From the NCBI GenBank assembly GCA_002389385.1, contig DGOK01000031.1, forward strand, positions 1 through 37,172: DNA of 37,172 bases. Reading direction: 5' to 3'. Within the stretch, counting starts at the first letter, position 1. Each line of letters opens with the position of its first letter. The DNA comes from Rhodospirillaceae bacterium UBA4468. GTDB taxonomy: Bacteria; Pseudomonadota; Alphaproteobacteria; Rhodospirillales; Casp-alpha2. The translations under genes were made by a program, and so were the position numbers. Shown in pieces: positions 25,586 to 33,888 of this stretch. The notes under the pieces are model-generated. The model saw only the letters and a program-made list of their open reading frames with translations. It was not told where the DNA came from and ran no database searches.

Positions 25586-26542
25586 TTGAAAATTACTCTC
25601 ATTACGCCCGCGAAGAAACACTCGAAGAACGGAAATATGTCCACGGCACTCAGGTGGGCACAGATTTTACGTGATCAAGGGCATAGCGTTTATGTCGATA
25701 ATACATACAGCGGATATGAATATGATCTGATGATCGCTCTCCATGCGTGGAGAAGCGCCACCTCAATTGCCGAATTCAAAACACGATTTCCAAAGAAGCC
25801 ATTAATCGTTGCCCTTGGTGGCACTGACGTGAATACGTTTTTAAAAACTGATCCTGAACCTACATTAAAATCTATGGACATGGCAGATGCACTGGTTTGC
25901 TTAAATAGCACAATCCAAAAGGCATTACCTAAACATCTGCACTCGAAACTTCATGTCATTCTTCAATCTGCCAATCCATTGTCGCGCCCAAGCTCGCCCC
26001 GAAAACGCAGCTTTGGTGTCTGTGTCATTGGCAACCTTCGAGAAGAGAAAGATCCGTTTCGCACTGCGCGCGCCTCAAGATTGTTACCCGCAAGTTCTAA
26101 ACTCAAAGTACGACATTTGGGTAAAGCCTATTCGGCTAAATGGGCAGCTCAGGCAGAATCTGAGATGGCAGAGAACCCGCGTTACAATTGGATTGGAGAA
26201 GTCACCCGCGCGCAAGTTCGTCAAGAGTACGCAAAAACCCACCTGATGGTCATCAGTTCTAATCAGGAAGGCGGCGCCAATGTCGTTTCCGAAGCGATTG
26301 TCGCCGGTGTCCCGATCATTGCATCTAAGATTGATGGAAATGTTGGGTTATTAGGCGAGAATTATCCCGGCTACTATCCTGTGAGTGATGAACGCGCACT
26401 AGCCAACTTATTGATCCGTGCAGAGACTGATGCTGATTTTCTAGCGTCTCTTCAAGCCCATTGCGACCAACTACGTCCGTTATTCACGCTAGCCAGCGAA
26501 GCGGCCGCATGGAGAGATCTTTTTTCGCAAGTTACGAAATAA
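25586..26542 (+). CDS. senB: selenosugar synthase SenB-like glycosyltransferase
   Basis: The 318-residue product is a GT-B-fold glycosyltransferase of the family found with senA genes. Characterised SenB couples selenophosphate to a UDP-sugar, giving a selenosugar. Visible stretches are the N-terminal KITLITPAKKHSKNGNMSTA, LIALHAWRSA, VALGGTDVN, the mid-protein VIGNLREEKDPFR, and the C-terminal donor-site segment SNQEGGANVVSEAIVAGVPI followed by GNVGLLGENYPGYYPV. The start is TTG 25586 after AGATCAGG. It is transcribed away from senA with 35 bases between start codons, and its last 11 bases overlap the 3' end of selD on the opposite strand. A generic glycosyltransferase role is less likely given this neighbourhood. 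Confidence 0.82.
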   Translation: MKITLITPAKKHSKNGNMSTALRWAQILRDQGHSVYVDNTYSGYEYDLMIALHAWRSATSIAEFKTRFPKKPLIVALGGTDVNTFLKTDPEPTLKSMDMADALVCLNSTIQKALPKHLHSKLHVILQSANPLSRPSSPRKRSFGVCVIGNLREEKDPFRTARASRLLPASSKLKVRHLGKAYSAKWAAQAESEMAENPRYNWIGEVTRAQVRQEYAKTHLMVISSNQEGGANVVSEAIVAGVPIIASKIDGNVGLLGENYPGYYPVSDERALANLLIRAETDADFLASLQAHCDQLRPLFTLASEAAAWRDLFSQVTK

Positions 26543-28799
26543 GCGTAACAGGCTCCAGATGATCGGTTTCAGCCAGAACCTTACCAATCACGGTGGCATG
26601 CACATATCCAGCGGCCTTTAGATCAGTCAAACAAGCTTCAGCATGATCAGGGTGAATTGACGCGAGCAAACCGCCCGACGTTTGCGGATCAAACATCAAT
26701 GGATATCTCTCATTCTTAGAGGCTTCCTCGATATTTCGAATAGCCCGGCGCAACCGGACGTTCGCAGGCTGAAGAGAGCTGAGGATGCCAGCTTGAACGG
26801 TCTCCATCGCGCCATCCATAATCGGCAATGCGTTCAAGTCTACTTCGACATCAACGCCCGAACCTTTGACCATCTCAACCATGTGGCCAAGCAATCCGAA
26901 ACCCGTGATATCTGTGCACGCCTGTGCGCCGTGACGATACACGCCTTTCGCAGCATCGTGATTTGAGAGCACCATCGAGTCCAATGCCGCATCAATCCAA
27001 CGCCCTTTAGCTTTTTGCTGCATATCGGCTGCGAATAATGTGCCAGTCCCTAATGGTTTCGTCAGGATCAATACGTCGCCCGGCTTCATGCCGCCTTTGC
27101 GCAGAATATCTTCACGATTAGCCAATCCATTGACAGAAAATCCCAGTGCAAGTTCCGCACCTTCACTGGTATGACCACCAACAAGCGTTGCACCTGCTGC
27201 ATTCAAAACTTCAAGGGCACCTGACATCATTTGCTTTACGGTATCTTCGACTTTGGATTCAATCCCATAAGGCACAGTAGCAATAGCCAATGCCGTTTGC
27301 GCTTCGGCACCCATTGCAAACACGTCACTGAGGGCATGGTTCGCAGCCACTTTTCCAAAGATATACGGATCATCAATGAATGACCGAAAATAGTCGACAG
27401 TGTGAACCATAACCTTACCAGGAGGCACTTCGACGACGGCAGCATCATCTGGCTCATGTAAGCCGATCAAAATATCGTCGCGCGGTGCGGGCTTCAGTTC
27501 TGACAAAGCACGCGTCAGCACATTAGCACCCACTTTCGCACCGCAGCCGCCACAGCGCATCGCAATCGCCGAGATTTCCTTCAGCGTATCCTGATTGGTT
27601 AGACCTAAGTTATAGCTTGATCCGGCCTCGTCTGCCATTTCGGGCAACTCAGTATATTTTGCCATCCATCGGCGGTCGATCCAGTCTTTCCAGGTCCAGA
27701 ACGCCTTACCTTCTGCGGCAAAGCCAGCGCGTGTCGCTATCGCATACCTGTCACCTGTACTGATAAGCGCGAGTGCTGCTTTTTGCGGTGTGAAAGGCTT
27801 CAAGGTTTCACCCACCAATGCACGCCTGAGGTTATCCGCAAGCGGCTTGCCCTGACGGACTGCAAAGACGCCCGCCTTTTCACGAGGATGATTAACAACG
27901 TCAGCAACATCACCTGCTGCAAAGATATCTTCATGTGACAATGAACGCAGGGTGTCGTTGACCCGAACAAACCCATTCTCGTCAACATCGAGGCCTGATT
28001 CTTCCAACCAAGCTGGTGCACTTGCGCCAGTCACCAGAAGCACTTCATCAAGCTCAATCGTTTTGCCGTTGGAAAGCGTCAGCGATCCATCGTCCACACG
28101 TGTGGCCTCTACTCCGCAGTGAACGTGAACACCGCGTTCGCTCAAAACATGCTCAAATCGAGATGCGACACTACTTGAAAATGCAGGCAAGACACGAGGT
28201 GAACGGCCGACAAGATGGCATTCGATTTTCTCACTACTTCGCCCTGCATCTTTCAGCAGGCCCTGCAGGCGAAACTGAATAGCCAAAAGAATTTCAACAC
28301 CAGCAGCACCTGCGCCAACGACACCTATTCGATGCGGCCCTGCTTGTGCCATGACGCGTTCAACCAACTGATGCCATTTATCAACAAAGCGATTGATAGG
28401 CTTTACGGGTGTGGACCATTTTTCTGCACCCGGCACACCTTCGACTTGTGGTCGCGATCCAATATTTATTGATAGGACGTCATAAGGGATGGGCGGTCTT
28501 CCCGCGCATATGACCCGTTTATTGACAGTATCAATTTTAATCGCCTCGTCATGGAAAAGGCGTGAGCTGGCAAACTGGCTCAGTGGGCGAAGATCAACAT
28601 GGGCCTCATCATAATCATAGTGTCCGGCAACATAACCCGGCAGCATGCCTGAATACGGCGTATGAACGTCACGCGCGATCATTGTTAGTCGCACACCCGG
28701 CACCGGGTTCATACCAAAGCTTTTCAGGACTGCCACATGACTGTGCCCGCCGCCAATCATAACCAAGTCTTTAAGGATGATATCTTGATTAGCTTTCAT
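26532..28799 (-). CDS. selD: selenophosphate synthetase SelD fused to N-terminal FAD/NAD(P) oxidoreductase (SenC role)
   Basis: This is a 755-residue two-part protein. Residues 1 to about 390 form an NDH-2-like pyridine nucleotide-disulfide oxidoreductase: LVMIGGGHSHVAVLKSFG, SGMLPGYVAGHY, GVVGAGAAGVEILLA and EDIFAAGDVADV. From about residue 405 the protein is SelD, which makes selenophosphate from selenide and ATP. MRCGGCGAKVG holds Cys419 and Lys422, equivalent to the essential Cys17 and Lys20 of E. coli SelD. VHTVDYFRSFIDDPYIFGKVAANHALSD, VGGHTSEG, TDITGFGLLGH and DPQTSGGLL follow. The catalytic residue is Cys, not selenocysteine. ATG 28799 has AGGA 8 bases upstream; the start is 9 bases past the permease stop, so it is the last gene of the transporter operon. 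It is the only SelD in the window and can supply both SelU and SenB. Confidence 0.93.
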   Translation of the reverse strand: MKANQDIILKDLVMIGGGHSHVAVLKSFGMNPVPGVRLTMIARDVHTPYSGMLPGYVAGHYDYDEAHVDLRPLSQFASSRLFHDEAIKIDTVNKRVICAGRPPIPYDVLSINIGSRPQVEGVPGAEKWSTPVKPINRFVDKWHQLVERVMAQAGPHRIGVVGAGAAGVEILLAIQFRLQGLLKDAGRSSEKIECHLVGRSPRVLPAFSSSVASRFEHVLSERGVHVHCGVEATRVDDGSLTLSNGKTIELDEVLLVTGASAPAWLEESGLDVDENGFVRVNDTLRSLSHEDIFAAGDVADVVNHPREKAGVFAVRQGKPLADNLRRALVGETLKPFTPQKAALALISTGDRYAIATRAGFAAEGKAFWTWKDWIDRRWMAKYTELPEMADEAGSSYNLGLTNQDTLKEISAIAMRCGGCGAKVGANVLTRALSELKPAPRDDILIGLHEPDDAAVVEVPPGKVMVHTVDYFRSFIDDPYIFGKVAANHALSDVFAMGAEAQTALAIATVPYGIESKVEDTVKQMMSGALEVLNAAGATLVGGHTSEGAELALGFSVNGLANREDILRKGGMKPGDVLILTKPLGTGTLFAADMQQKAKGRWIDAALDSMVLSNHDAAKGVYRHGAQACTDITGFGLLGHMVEMVKGSGVDVEVDLNALPIMDGAMETVQAGILSSLQPANVRLRRAIRNIEEASKNERYPLMFDPQTSGGLLASIHPDHAEACLTDLKAAGYVHATVIGKVLAETDHLEPVTLIS

Positions 28800-28808
28800 C
28801 AAACGGTC

Positions 28809-30290
28809 CTATGCAGGGTTTTTCAATTGTCGCGCTTCATCACTGAGATGAAGATGACGCCGAATGCGCCGTGACAAAATATCGATACCAATGTTCAACG
28901 CTGCCGTCACGACAATCAAAAACATCGCGCGATCAATTCGAATTTCTGAGAGCGCACTGTCAATGAAGAAGCCGAGTGTAGCAATCCCCAGGATACCCAA
29001 AATTGCCGTCTCACGCATAATCACTTCCCAGCGATAGAACAGATACGCGAGAAACTGACCATAAATACGTGGCAACATCTCAAAGCCATATAAGTTTTGA
29101 CCCCGAGCATGATCTGGCCGGAGTTTCACTTCGTCGCTAAACCGCCCCATCAGATGGCCGATAATAGCACCATTATGGAGTGCCAGAGCCACAATAGCAG
29201 GTAACATTGATGGCCCCCATAATTGCAGGAATATATAGGCCAAGATAAATTCAGGCGTTGAGCGAACCACGACTAGAAATCCATGTCCTATTGATCGCCC
29301 GACAGGCCCAAAGAATTTTTTCGAGATAAGTGGGAACATTAACAAGGCCAGAACACCCGTCCCCACCAGCGCTATTTGTGTCAACAATACGGTCGCAATA
29401 ATTCCCGGCACCGCCATATCGACGGATATAAACCAAACCCAATCTGCAAACTGCGACCATGTATTCATACTGTCGAGCGCTTCGCCCCTAAGCGGTGCCG
29501 GCACGATATCGATCGTAAAGAAGCGCTTGATATTCGACATTTCAATACTGAAACCACCGCCTAAAAAGAACGGTGCGACGATGGCATAAAGACCAATGAG
29601 TTTTGGCCGCATCCACAATCGTAAACTTGCGATCATGATATAAAACAGGATCATCAACGCGGCTGCTTCTGAATAATTTCCTTCGCTGAATGCTGTTTCA
29701 AGATAAAATCCAAGGGTCGGCAATCCGACAAACCCCAGCACAGCGCTTGAACGCAGACCACACTCAAACCGGTAACTTGTATAGTTTCTGATATGCACCC
29801 AGACACCTGGAAGGCGTGCATAAAGAAACGCTGACAGTATATCCGTGCCCGGCGCCAATATTTTGACGGCACGCTGGTCACCCTCTTCTAATGTTTCAGC
29901 ATAAACCTTTGCACAAATACCAGCGTACGGCAGGGCAATTGCAAGCACACCCGTCAGCGGTGTCAGACCAAACATCTGCAAGAAAATCAGCGCCCAGAAC
30001 AGCTCGTGAATAGCACGTACGAATGCACAGGCCCAACGGACAGGACCATAATGGAAAAGCTGTGATAACAAGAAGCCACCAACAGCACCAAGCGCCACAC
30101 CGCAAAAGGCAAACGCAACGGTGCGAACAAGCACCCAGCCAATATCAGAAACAGCCGTGAAATCTGGTGTTACAACGCCAAGCCCCATGCGCTGCATTTC
30201 GGTCCATGGGTCGAGTGTCGTGATAGATATATCAGCTGCGAATAAGCATGCGAATGCCAGCGCAACAAAGAATCCACTAACCCTCAACAC
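28809..30290 (-). CDS. PhnE-type ABC transporter permease, two fused permease domains
   Basis: This 493-residue inner-membrane protein contains two tandem PhnE-like permease domains. The first ends in an EAA-like region with GFVGLPTLGFYLETAFSEGNYSEAAALM (about 195-222). The second has GILGIATLGFFIDSALSEIRIDRAMFLIV (about 433-461). Each domain has about six hydrophobic segments, so one polypeptide could form the whole channel. The GTG start is preceded by AGGA. It lies between the ATPase gene (31 bases) and selD (9 bases) on one strand, which ties it to selenium supply. Phosphonate or phosphite transport would be the default reading from family membership alone, but no phn catabolic genes are present. 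Confidence 0.85.
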   Translation of the reverse strand: MLRVSGFFVALAFACLFAADISITTLDPWTEMQRMGLGVVTPDFTAVSDIGWVLVRTVAFAFCGVALGAVGGFLLSQLFHYGPVRWACAFVRAIHELFWALIFLQMFGLTPLTGVLAIALPYAGICAKVYAETLEEGDQRAVKILAPGTDILSAFLYARLPGVWVHIRNYTSYRFECGLRSSAVLGFVGLPTLGFYLETAFSEGNYSEAAALMILFYIMIASLRLWMRPKLIGLYAIVAPFFLGGGFSIEMSNIKRFFTIDIVPAPLRGEALDSMNTWSQFADWVWFISVDMAVPGIIATVLLTQIALVGTGVLALLMFPLISKKFFGPVGRSIGHGFLVVVRSTPEFILAYIFLQLWGPSMLPAIVALALHNGAIIGHLMGRFSDEVKLRPDHARGQNLYGFEMLPRIYGQFLAYLFYRWEVIMRETAILGILGIATLGFFIDSALSEIRIDRAMFLIVVTAALNIGIDILSRRIRRHLHLSDEARQLKNPA

Positions 30291-30321
30291 GCCGAAACGT
30301 CCTGAGTTTTCTGAACTCGTT

Positions 30322-30981
30322 TCATTTAACGTACAAAGTGTTTAGATCAGTTCGTGTCACCTGATCAGCAGCAACGTCGAGGGCGATACTCTGGTCTTTA
30401 ATGCCGATAATGCGTGTTGAATATTCAAGGGCAAGATCGATGTCATGCATCGCCAAGACAACCGTGTCAAAAGAAGTCGTGAGGGCATCCATGATCACAC
30501 GGGATTGATGTTGATCATTGGCAGATACCGGCTCGTCACCAAGACAGGCATCCCCACCATGGAAAATAGCACGGCAAATAGCAGTGCGCTGTTGTTGCCC
30601 ACCAGACAATTCGCCAACTTTGACAAACAACTTCTCACCAATCCCAAGTTGCTCAGCAATGGGTTGGATTAAGGCAATGTCTGCAGGGCGTGGCCAAACA
30701 AGATTTAATAAATTGCGCACGACTGAGTTTCGCTGCAACGCGCCCATATAAATATTGTGAAATACGCTCAACGTTGGCACCAAGCCTAAATCCTGCGGCA
30801 CGAACGCTGTATCTGCTGCATATCGAGCTTGCAGGATTGATATAAGCGTTGATTTTCCCGCACCACTTTGGCCAACAAGAGCGATCCGCTCGCCTGCATT
30901 GATCTCAATTGAAATATCACGGAGAACGATGTCTCCGCGATACCCAAAATCTTCATCGGTGAGCTTGAAACGCAAGGTCAA
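30322..30981 (-). CDS. PhnC-type ABC transporter ATP-binding protein
   Basis: The 219-residue ATPase has Walker A GQSGAGKST at about residue 37, signature ELSGGQQQRTAICRA, a Walker B variant ACLGDEPVSAND and the switch His in AMHDIDLAL. It resembles PhnC but is short and lacks the usual LFDEP (here LGDEP, keeping the catalytic Glu). Its TTG start overlaps the stop of the binding-protein gene by 4 bases (TTGA), which indicates translational coupling. It energises the permease encoded next. The family cannot distinguish phosphonate from selenium oxyanion transport; the context favours the latter. Confidence 0.85.
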   Translation of the reverse strand: MTLRFKLTDEDFGYRGDIVLRDISIEINAGERIALVGQSGAGKSTLISILQARYAADTAFVPQDLGLVPTLSVFHNIYMGALQRNSVVRNLLNLVWPRPADIALIQPIAEQLGIGEKLFVKVGELSGGQQQRTAICRAIFHGGDACLGDEPVSANDQHQSRVIMDALTTSFDTVVLAMHDIDLALEYSTRIIGIKDQSIALDVAADQVTRTDLNTLYVK

Positions 30982-31853
30982 TCAATCAGCTTGATCTGCT
31001 TAGCAACATCCAGAATTGGCTGATAGTCTGCATTGGAAGCTGGAATGAAGCTTTTACGTGGGAATGCTGCAAGTAAGCCTGGGTCTTTCATCGACAACAA
31101 AGCTTTTGTGACCCGGTCCGAGAAACCTTCACCGAACTGCTTGTTCACGTCACCACGAATTGACCACTGATAGTCAGGATAAGCGGGTGTTTTCCAGATA
31201 ACTGAGACCTTACTTGCATCGATCTTTCCGGCTTTCATTTCATTCAGCCAAACTTGAAAATTCACAGCACCAACTTGATACGCACCAGATTGCACAAGCG
31301 CGATAGTCTTGGAATGGTTCCCACTGAAACCAACCTTGGCGAACGCATCGTCAGGCGCAGCATTTAATTGCTTGCGAATATGATATTCAGGCATCAAACG
31401 ACCAGATGTGGAGCCCTTAGAGCCAAACGTAAACGTCTTCCCCTTAATATCCATTGGGAATGCATCTGAGGCTTTAAGGCCTGTGCTCGAATGCGCAATA
31501 AAATAGGTCTCAAACACAGGATCTTCTTCGCCCTGTGCAATGGCTTGAGACCCATCAACCAGCAAACGTGCGCGTACACCTGAGAGACCGCCAAACCATG
31601 CCAACTGGACCTGATTGTTGCGGAACGCCGTTACAGCCGCTGAATATGACTTTACGGGAATGTACTTGGCCTCGACGCCTAATATTTTTGAAAGGTACGC
31701 TGCAACTTTTCCAAACCGCTCACGTAGCTTGCTCTCATTTTGGTCAGGGATGGCCGTAAAGACAAAGGCTTCGGCCTCAGCATTCTGTGGAGTGGTGGTA
31801 CTTAAAATTGAAGCGACCATTAAGGCGCTAAAAAATAAAACAAATGATTTCAT
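30978..31853 (-). CDS. PhnD-family substrate-binding protein, putative selenate/selenite ABC transporter
   Basis: This 291-residue periplasmic binding protein has a Sec signal peptide (MKSFVLFFSALMVASILS; cleavage near AEAEA, residues 25-29). The mature protein belongs to the PhnD/SsuA2 group. The segments FTAIPDQNESKLRERFGKVA, KSYSAAVTAFRNNQVQLAWF and GGLSGVRAR match, as far as I can recall, the clade annotated as putative selenate-binding proteins that occur next to selD. The ribosome-binding site is AAGGG. It opens the operon with the ATPase, the permease and selD. The ligand is inferred, not shown, and a phosphite- or phosphonate-type ligand is the alternative. Confidence 0.75.
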   Translation of the reverse strand: MKSFVLFFSALMVASILSTTTPQNAEAEAFVFTAIPDQNESKLRERFGKVAAYLSKILGVEAKYIPVKSYSAAVTAFRNNQVQLAWFGGLSGVRARLLVDGSQAIAQGEEDPVFETYFIAHSSTGLKASDAFPMDIKGKTFTFGSKGSTSGRLMPEYHIRKQLNAAPDDAFAKVGFSGNHSKTIALVQSGAYQVGAVNFQVWLNEMKAGKIDASKVSVIWKTPAYPDYQWSIRGDVNKQFGEGFSDRVTKALLSMKDPGLLAAFPRKSFIPASNADYQPILDVAKQIKLID

Positions 31854-31974
31854 GGGACCCTTAAACCTTCTCGATTTTTAAAACATATGTGAATGGTTTG
31901 CTTAGCATGATGATGATCTATGATGTCATTTTCAAAATTGAAATCATGATTATGATGCTTCTTACGATCAAATT

Positions 31975-33012
31975 TTAATGTTGGATTGCGCGGCGATCAA
32001 ACCAATGTTGTGTTTTATTCGCAAATGCGACCAATGACAGCATCACCGGGACTTCAACCAACACACCAACCACCGTTGCCAAAGCAGCACCTGAATTCAA
32101 TCCATAGAGGCTAATAGCGACCGCCACCGCCAATTCGAAGAAGTTCGACGTTCCAATCAATGCGCAAGGTGCTGCGACCTTAAACGGGACGCGCATGCCA
32201 AATGCCGCACCGTAAGCGATGATAAAAATTCCATACGACTGGATAATCAAAGGAACGGCGATAAGTGCAATCACCAGAGGCTGATCCAATATAACTCCGC
32301 CCTGAAAGCCGAAAAGTAGCACCACCATCGCCAAGAGTCCGGCACTCGACAAAGGTTTCAGTCGAGCCGTAAAAGCATCAATAGCCTCAAGTCCACCATC
32401 ACCAGCCTGAAGCCCGCGACGCGTGATGATTCCGGCGATCAAAGGCACAACAACATATAAGACAACGGAAAGCACAAGCGTGTCCCATGGTACTGGAATA
32501 TCTGTGACGCCAAGCAACATGGCGACGATAGGCGCATAGGCGAACACCATGATGACGTCGTTAACGCTCACTTGAATCAATGTATAGTTCGGGTCTCCTT
32601 TGGTGAGCTGCGCCCATACAAAGACCATTGCGGTACATGGCGCGGCACCGAGCAAAATAAGTCCTGCGATATATCCTTCGGCGTCTTCAGGCGGTATATA
32701 ATCTTGGAACACTACGTTAAAAAACAAAACACCTAATGCTGCCATACTAAACGGTTTGATCAGCCAATTAACAACGAGCGTAATGAACAAGCCTCTCGGT
32801 TGGTCTTTCACACGTGAAATGCTGGCGAAATCGACTGATATCATCATCGGGTAAACCATGACCCAGATCAAAATACCCACAACCAAGTTGACTTTGGCGA
32901 ACTCGATTTCAGCAAGCACCTCAAATATTCCTGGCGCAAACTGGCCCAAAGCAATACCGACGACGATACTAACAGCAACCCAAACGCTCAGATATCTCTC
33001 AAATGTTGTCAT
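31975..33012 (-). CDS. acr3: ACR3-type arsenite efflux permease
   Basis: The 345-residue inner-membrane protein has about ten hydrophobic segments and belongs to the bile/arsenite/riboflavin transporter superfamily, ACR3 branch. Such proteins export As(III). The conserved Cys needed for arsenite is present in LGAAPCTAMVFVWAQLTKGDPNYTL, and the conserved Glu lies in the late GVLVEVPVML segment. No arsR or arsC is nearby. It follows the GST gene by 57 bases and precedes the selenium transporter operon by 121 bases, all on the same strand, so some read-through into the selenium genes is possible. Confidence 0.88.
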   Translation of the reverse strand: MTTFERYLSVWVAVSIVVGIALGQFAPGIFEVLAEIEFAKVNLVVGILIWVMVYPMMISVDFASISRVKDQPRGLFITLVVNWLIKPFSMAALGVLFFNVVFQDYIPPEDAEGYIAGLILLGAAPCTAMVFVWAQLTKGDPNYTLIQVSVNDVIMVFAYAPIVAMLLGVTDIPVPWDTLVLSVVLYVVVPLIAGIITRRGLQAGDGGLEAIDAFTARLKPLSSAGLLAMVVLLFGFQGGVILDQPLVIALIAVPLIIQSYGIFIIAYGAAFGMRVPFKVAAPCALIGTSNFFELAVAVAISLYGLNSGAALATVVGVLVEVPVMLSLVAFANKTQHWFDRRAIQH

Positions 33013-33069
33013 AGGGCGCTCTGGGAACCGGTATCATTAAATGGCTATCTTTCTTTTCTCGGCCTGCTG

Positions 33070-33687
33070 TCAGCTTTGTACAGGCATCGATTGCTGCATC
33101 GAAGGACGCTCTGAGAACGCATCAAACCATGCTGAGAGCTTTGGTCGTCCGTCTCTGAAATCAATGCCAAGTATGGCCAACCGAAATTCTATCCAACCAA
33201 CACCCACTGCCGTCGTGATCTGGGCTAAATCAGTCTTTGTCGCATCGAAAATTGCGGCATCAGTTTCAAGAGCATCCAACGAGCGTGCGACGGTATTACG
33301 CATCCGCTGTTTCCAAAAATCCCACTGCAGGTCTTCAGGACGGCGCACCAGTTCACTGTAGAGCAAAATCACAGCATCCATCATACCGTCGGCTAGGGCC
33401 GCAATTCGCATGATCTCATATCGATCCCGTCCTGACAGAGGGATCAGCTTGTTACCATTATGAAGCGAATCAAGATACTCGACGATAACGGGGCTATCAT
33501 AGATGACTTGTCCTTCATCAGTAATCAGTGCCGGAACTTTACCCACCGGGTTAACGCCGCCATACGTGGTATCTTTATCCCATGGGAACGTATCAATACG
33601 CTCAATCTGGCCGTCGAGACCGCATTCTTGGGCCGCAATGACGACTTTGCGCACATAAGGAGAAGACGTTCCGTAATAAAGCTTCAT
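33070..33687 (-). CDS. glutathione S-transferase family protein
   Basis: This 205-residue cytoplasmic protein has an N-terminal thioredoxin-like GST domain: MKLYYGTSSPYVRKV with a possible active Ser at the helix start, the cis-Pro in NPVGKVPALI, and DSPVIVEYLD binding the glutamyl moiety. An all-helical C-terminal domain ends near PKLSAWFDAFSERPSM. It is upstream of acr3 on the same strand, so the pair may form a metalloid or thiol stress unit. GST family membership does not reveal the substrate. Confidence 0.87.
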   Translation of the reverse strand: MKLYYGTSSPYVRKVVIAAQECGLDGQIERIDTFPWDKDTTYGGVNPVGKVPALITDEGQVIYDSPVIVEYLDSLHNGNKLIPLSGRDRYEIMRIAALADGMMDAVILLYSELVRRPEDLQWDFWKQRMRNTVARSLDALETDAAIFDATKTDLAQITTAVGVGWIEFRLAILGIDFRDGRPKLSAWFDAFSERPSMQQSMPVQS

Positions 33688-33737
33688 GGTTGTTCCCTTG
33701 TTAGATATCTTAGCTAAAGTAACTTTCTAGGATTCAA

Positions 33738-33772
33738 TTTAGCGCAAACCATACATTCGTAAAAACGCTAAA
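33738..33772. promoter_or_regulatory. inverted repeat in the GST/aldo-keto reductase divergent region
   Basis: TTTAGCG (33738-33744) and CGCTAAA (33766-33772) form an inverted repeat with 21 bases between the arms, about two helical turns centre to centre. A partial further copy, AAATAGCG, follows near 33806. It is a possible operator shared by the divergent genes; only the symmetry is seen. Confidence 0.3.
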
Positions 33773-33888
33773 ATCACCAATTCATAAGTGTTACTTGATT
33801 TCTAAATAGCGAAGCATAATGTCCAATATAGGTTCGTTTCATAATTTATCAGCACCAAACGACCATCCAACAGAAGAAAGCAGCAATC

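Noticed and set aside
28809..31853. Phosphonate transporter phnCDE
   Set aside because: No C-P lyase, phosphonatase or phosphite genes are present, and the operon ends in selD. Family membership alone does not fix the ligand.
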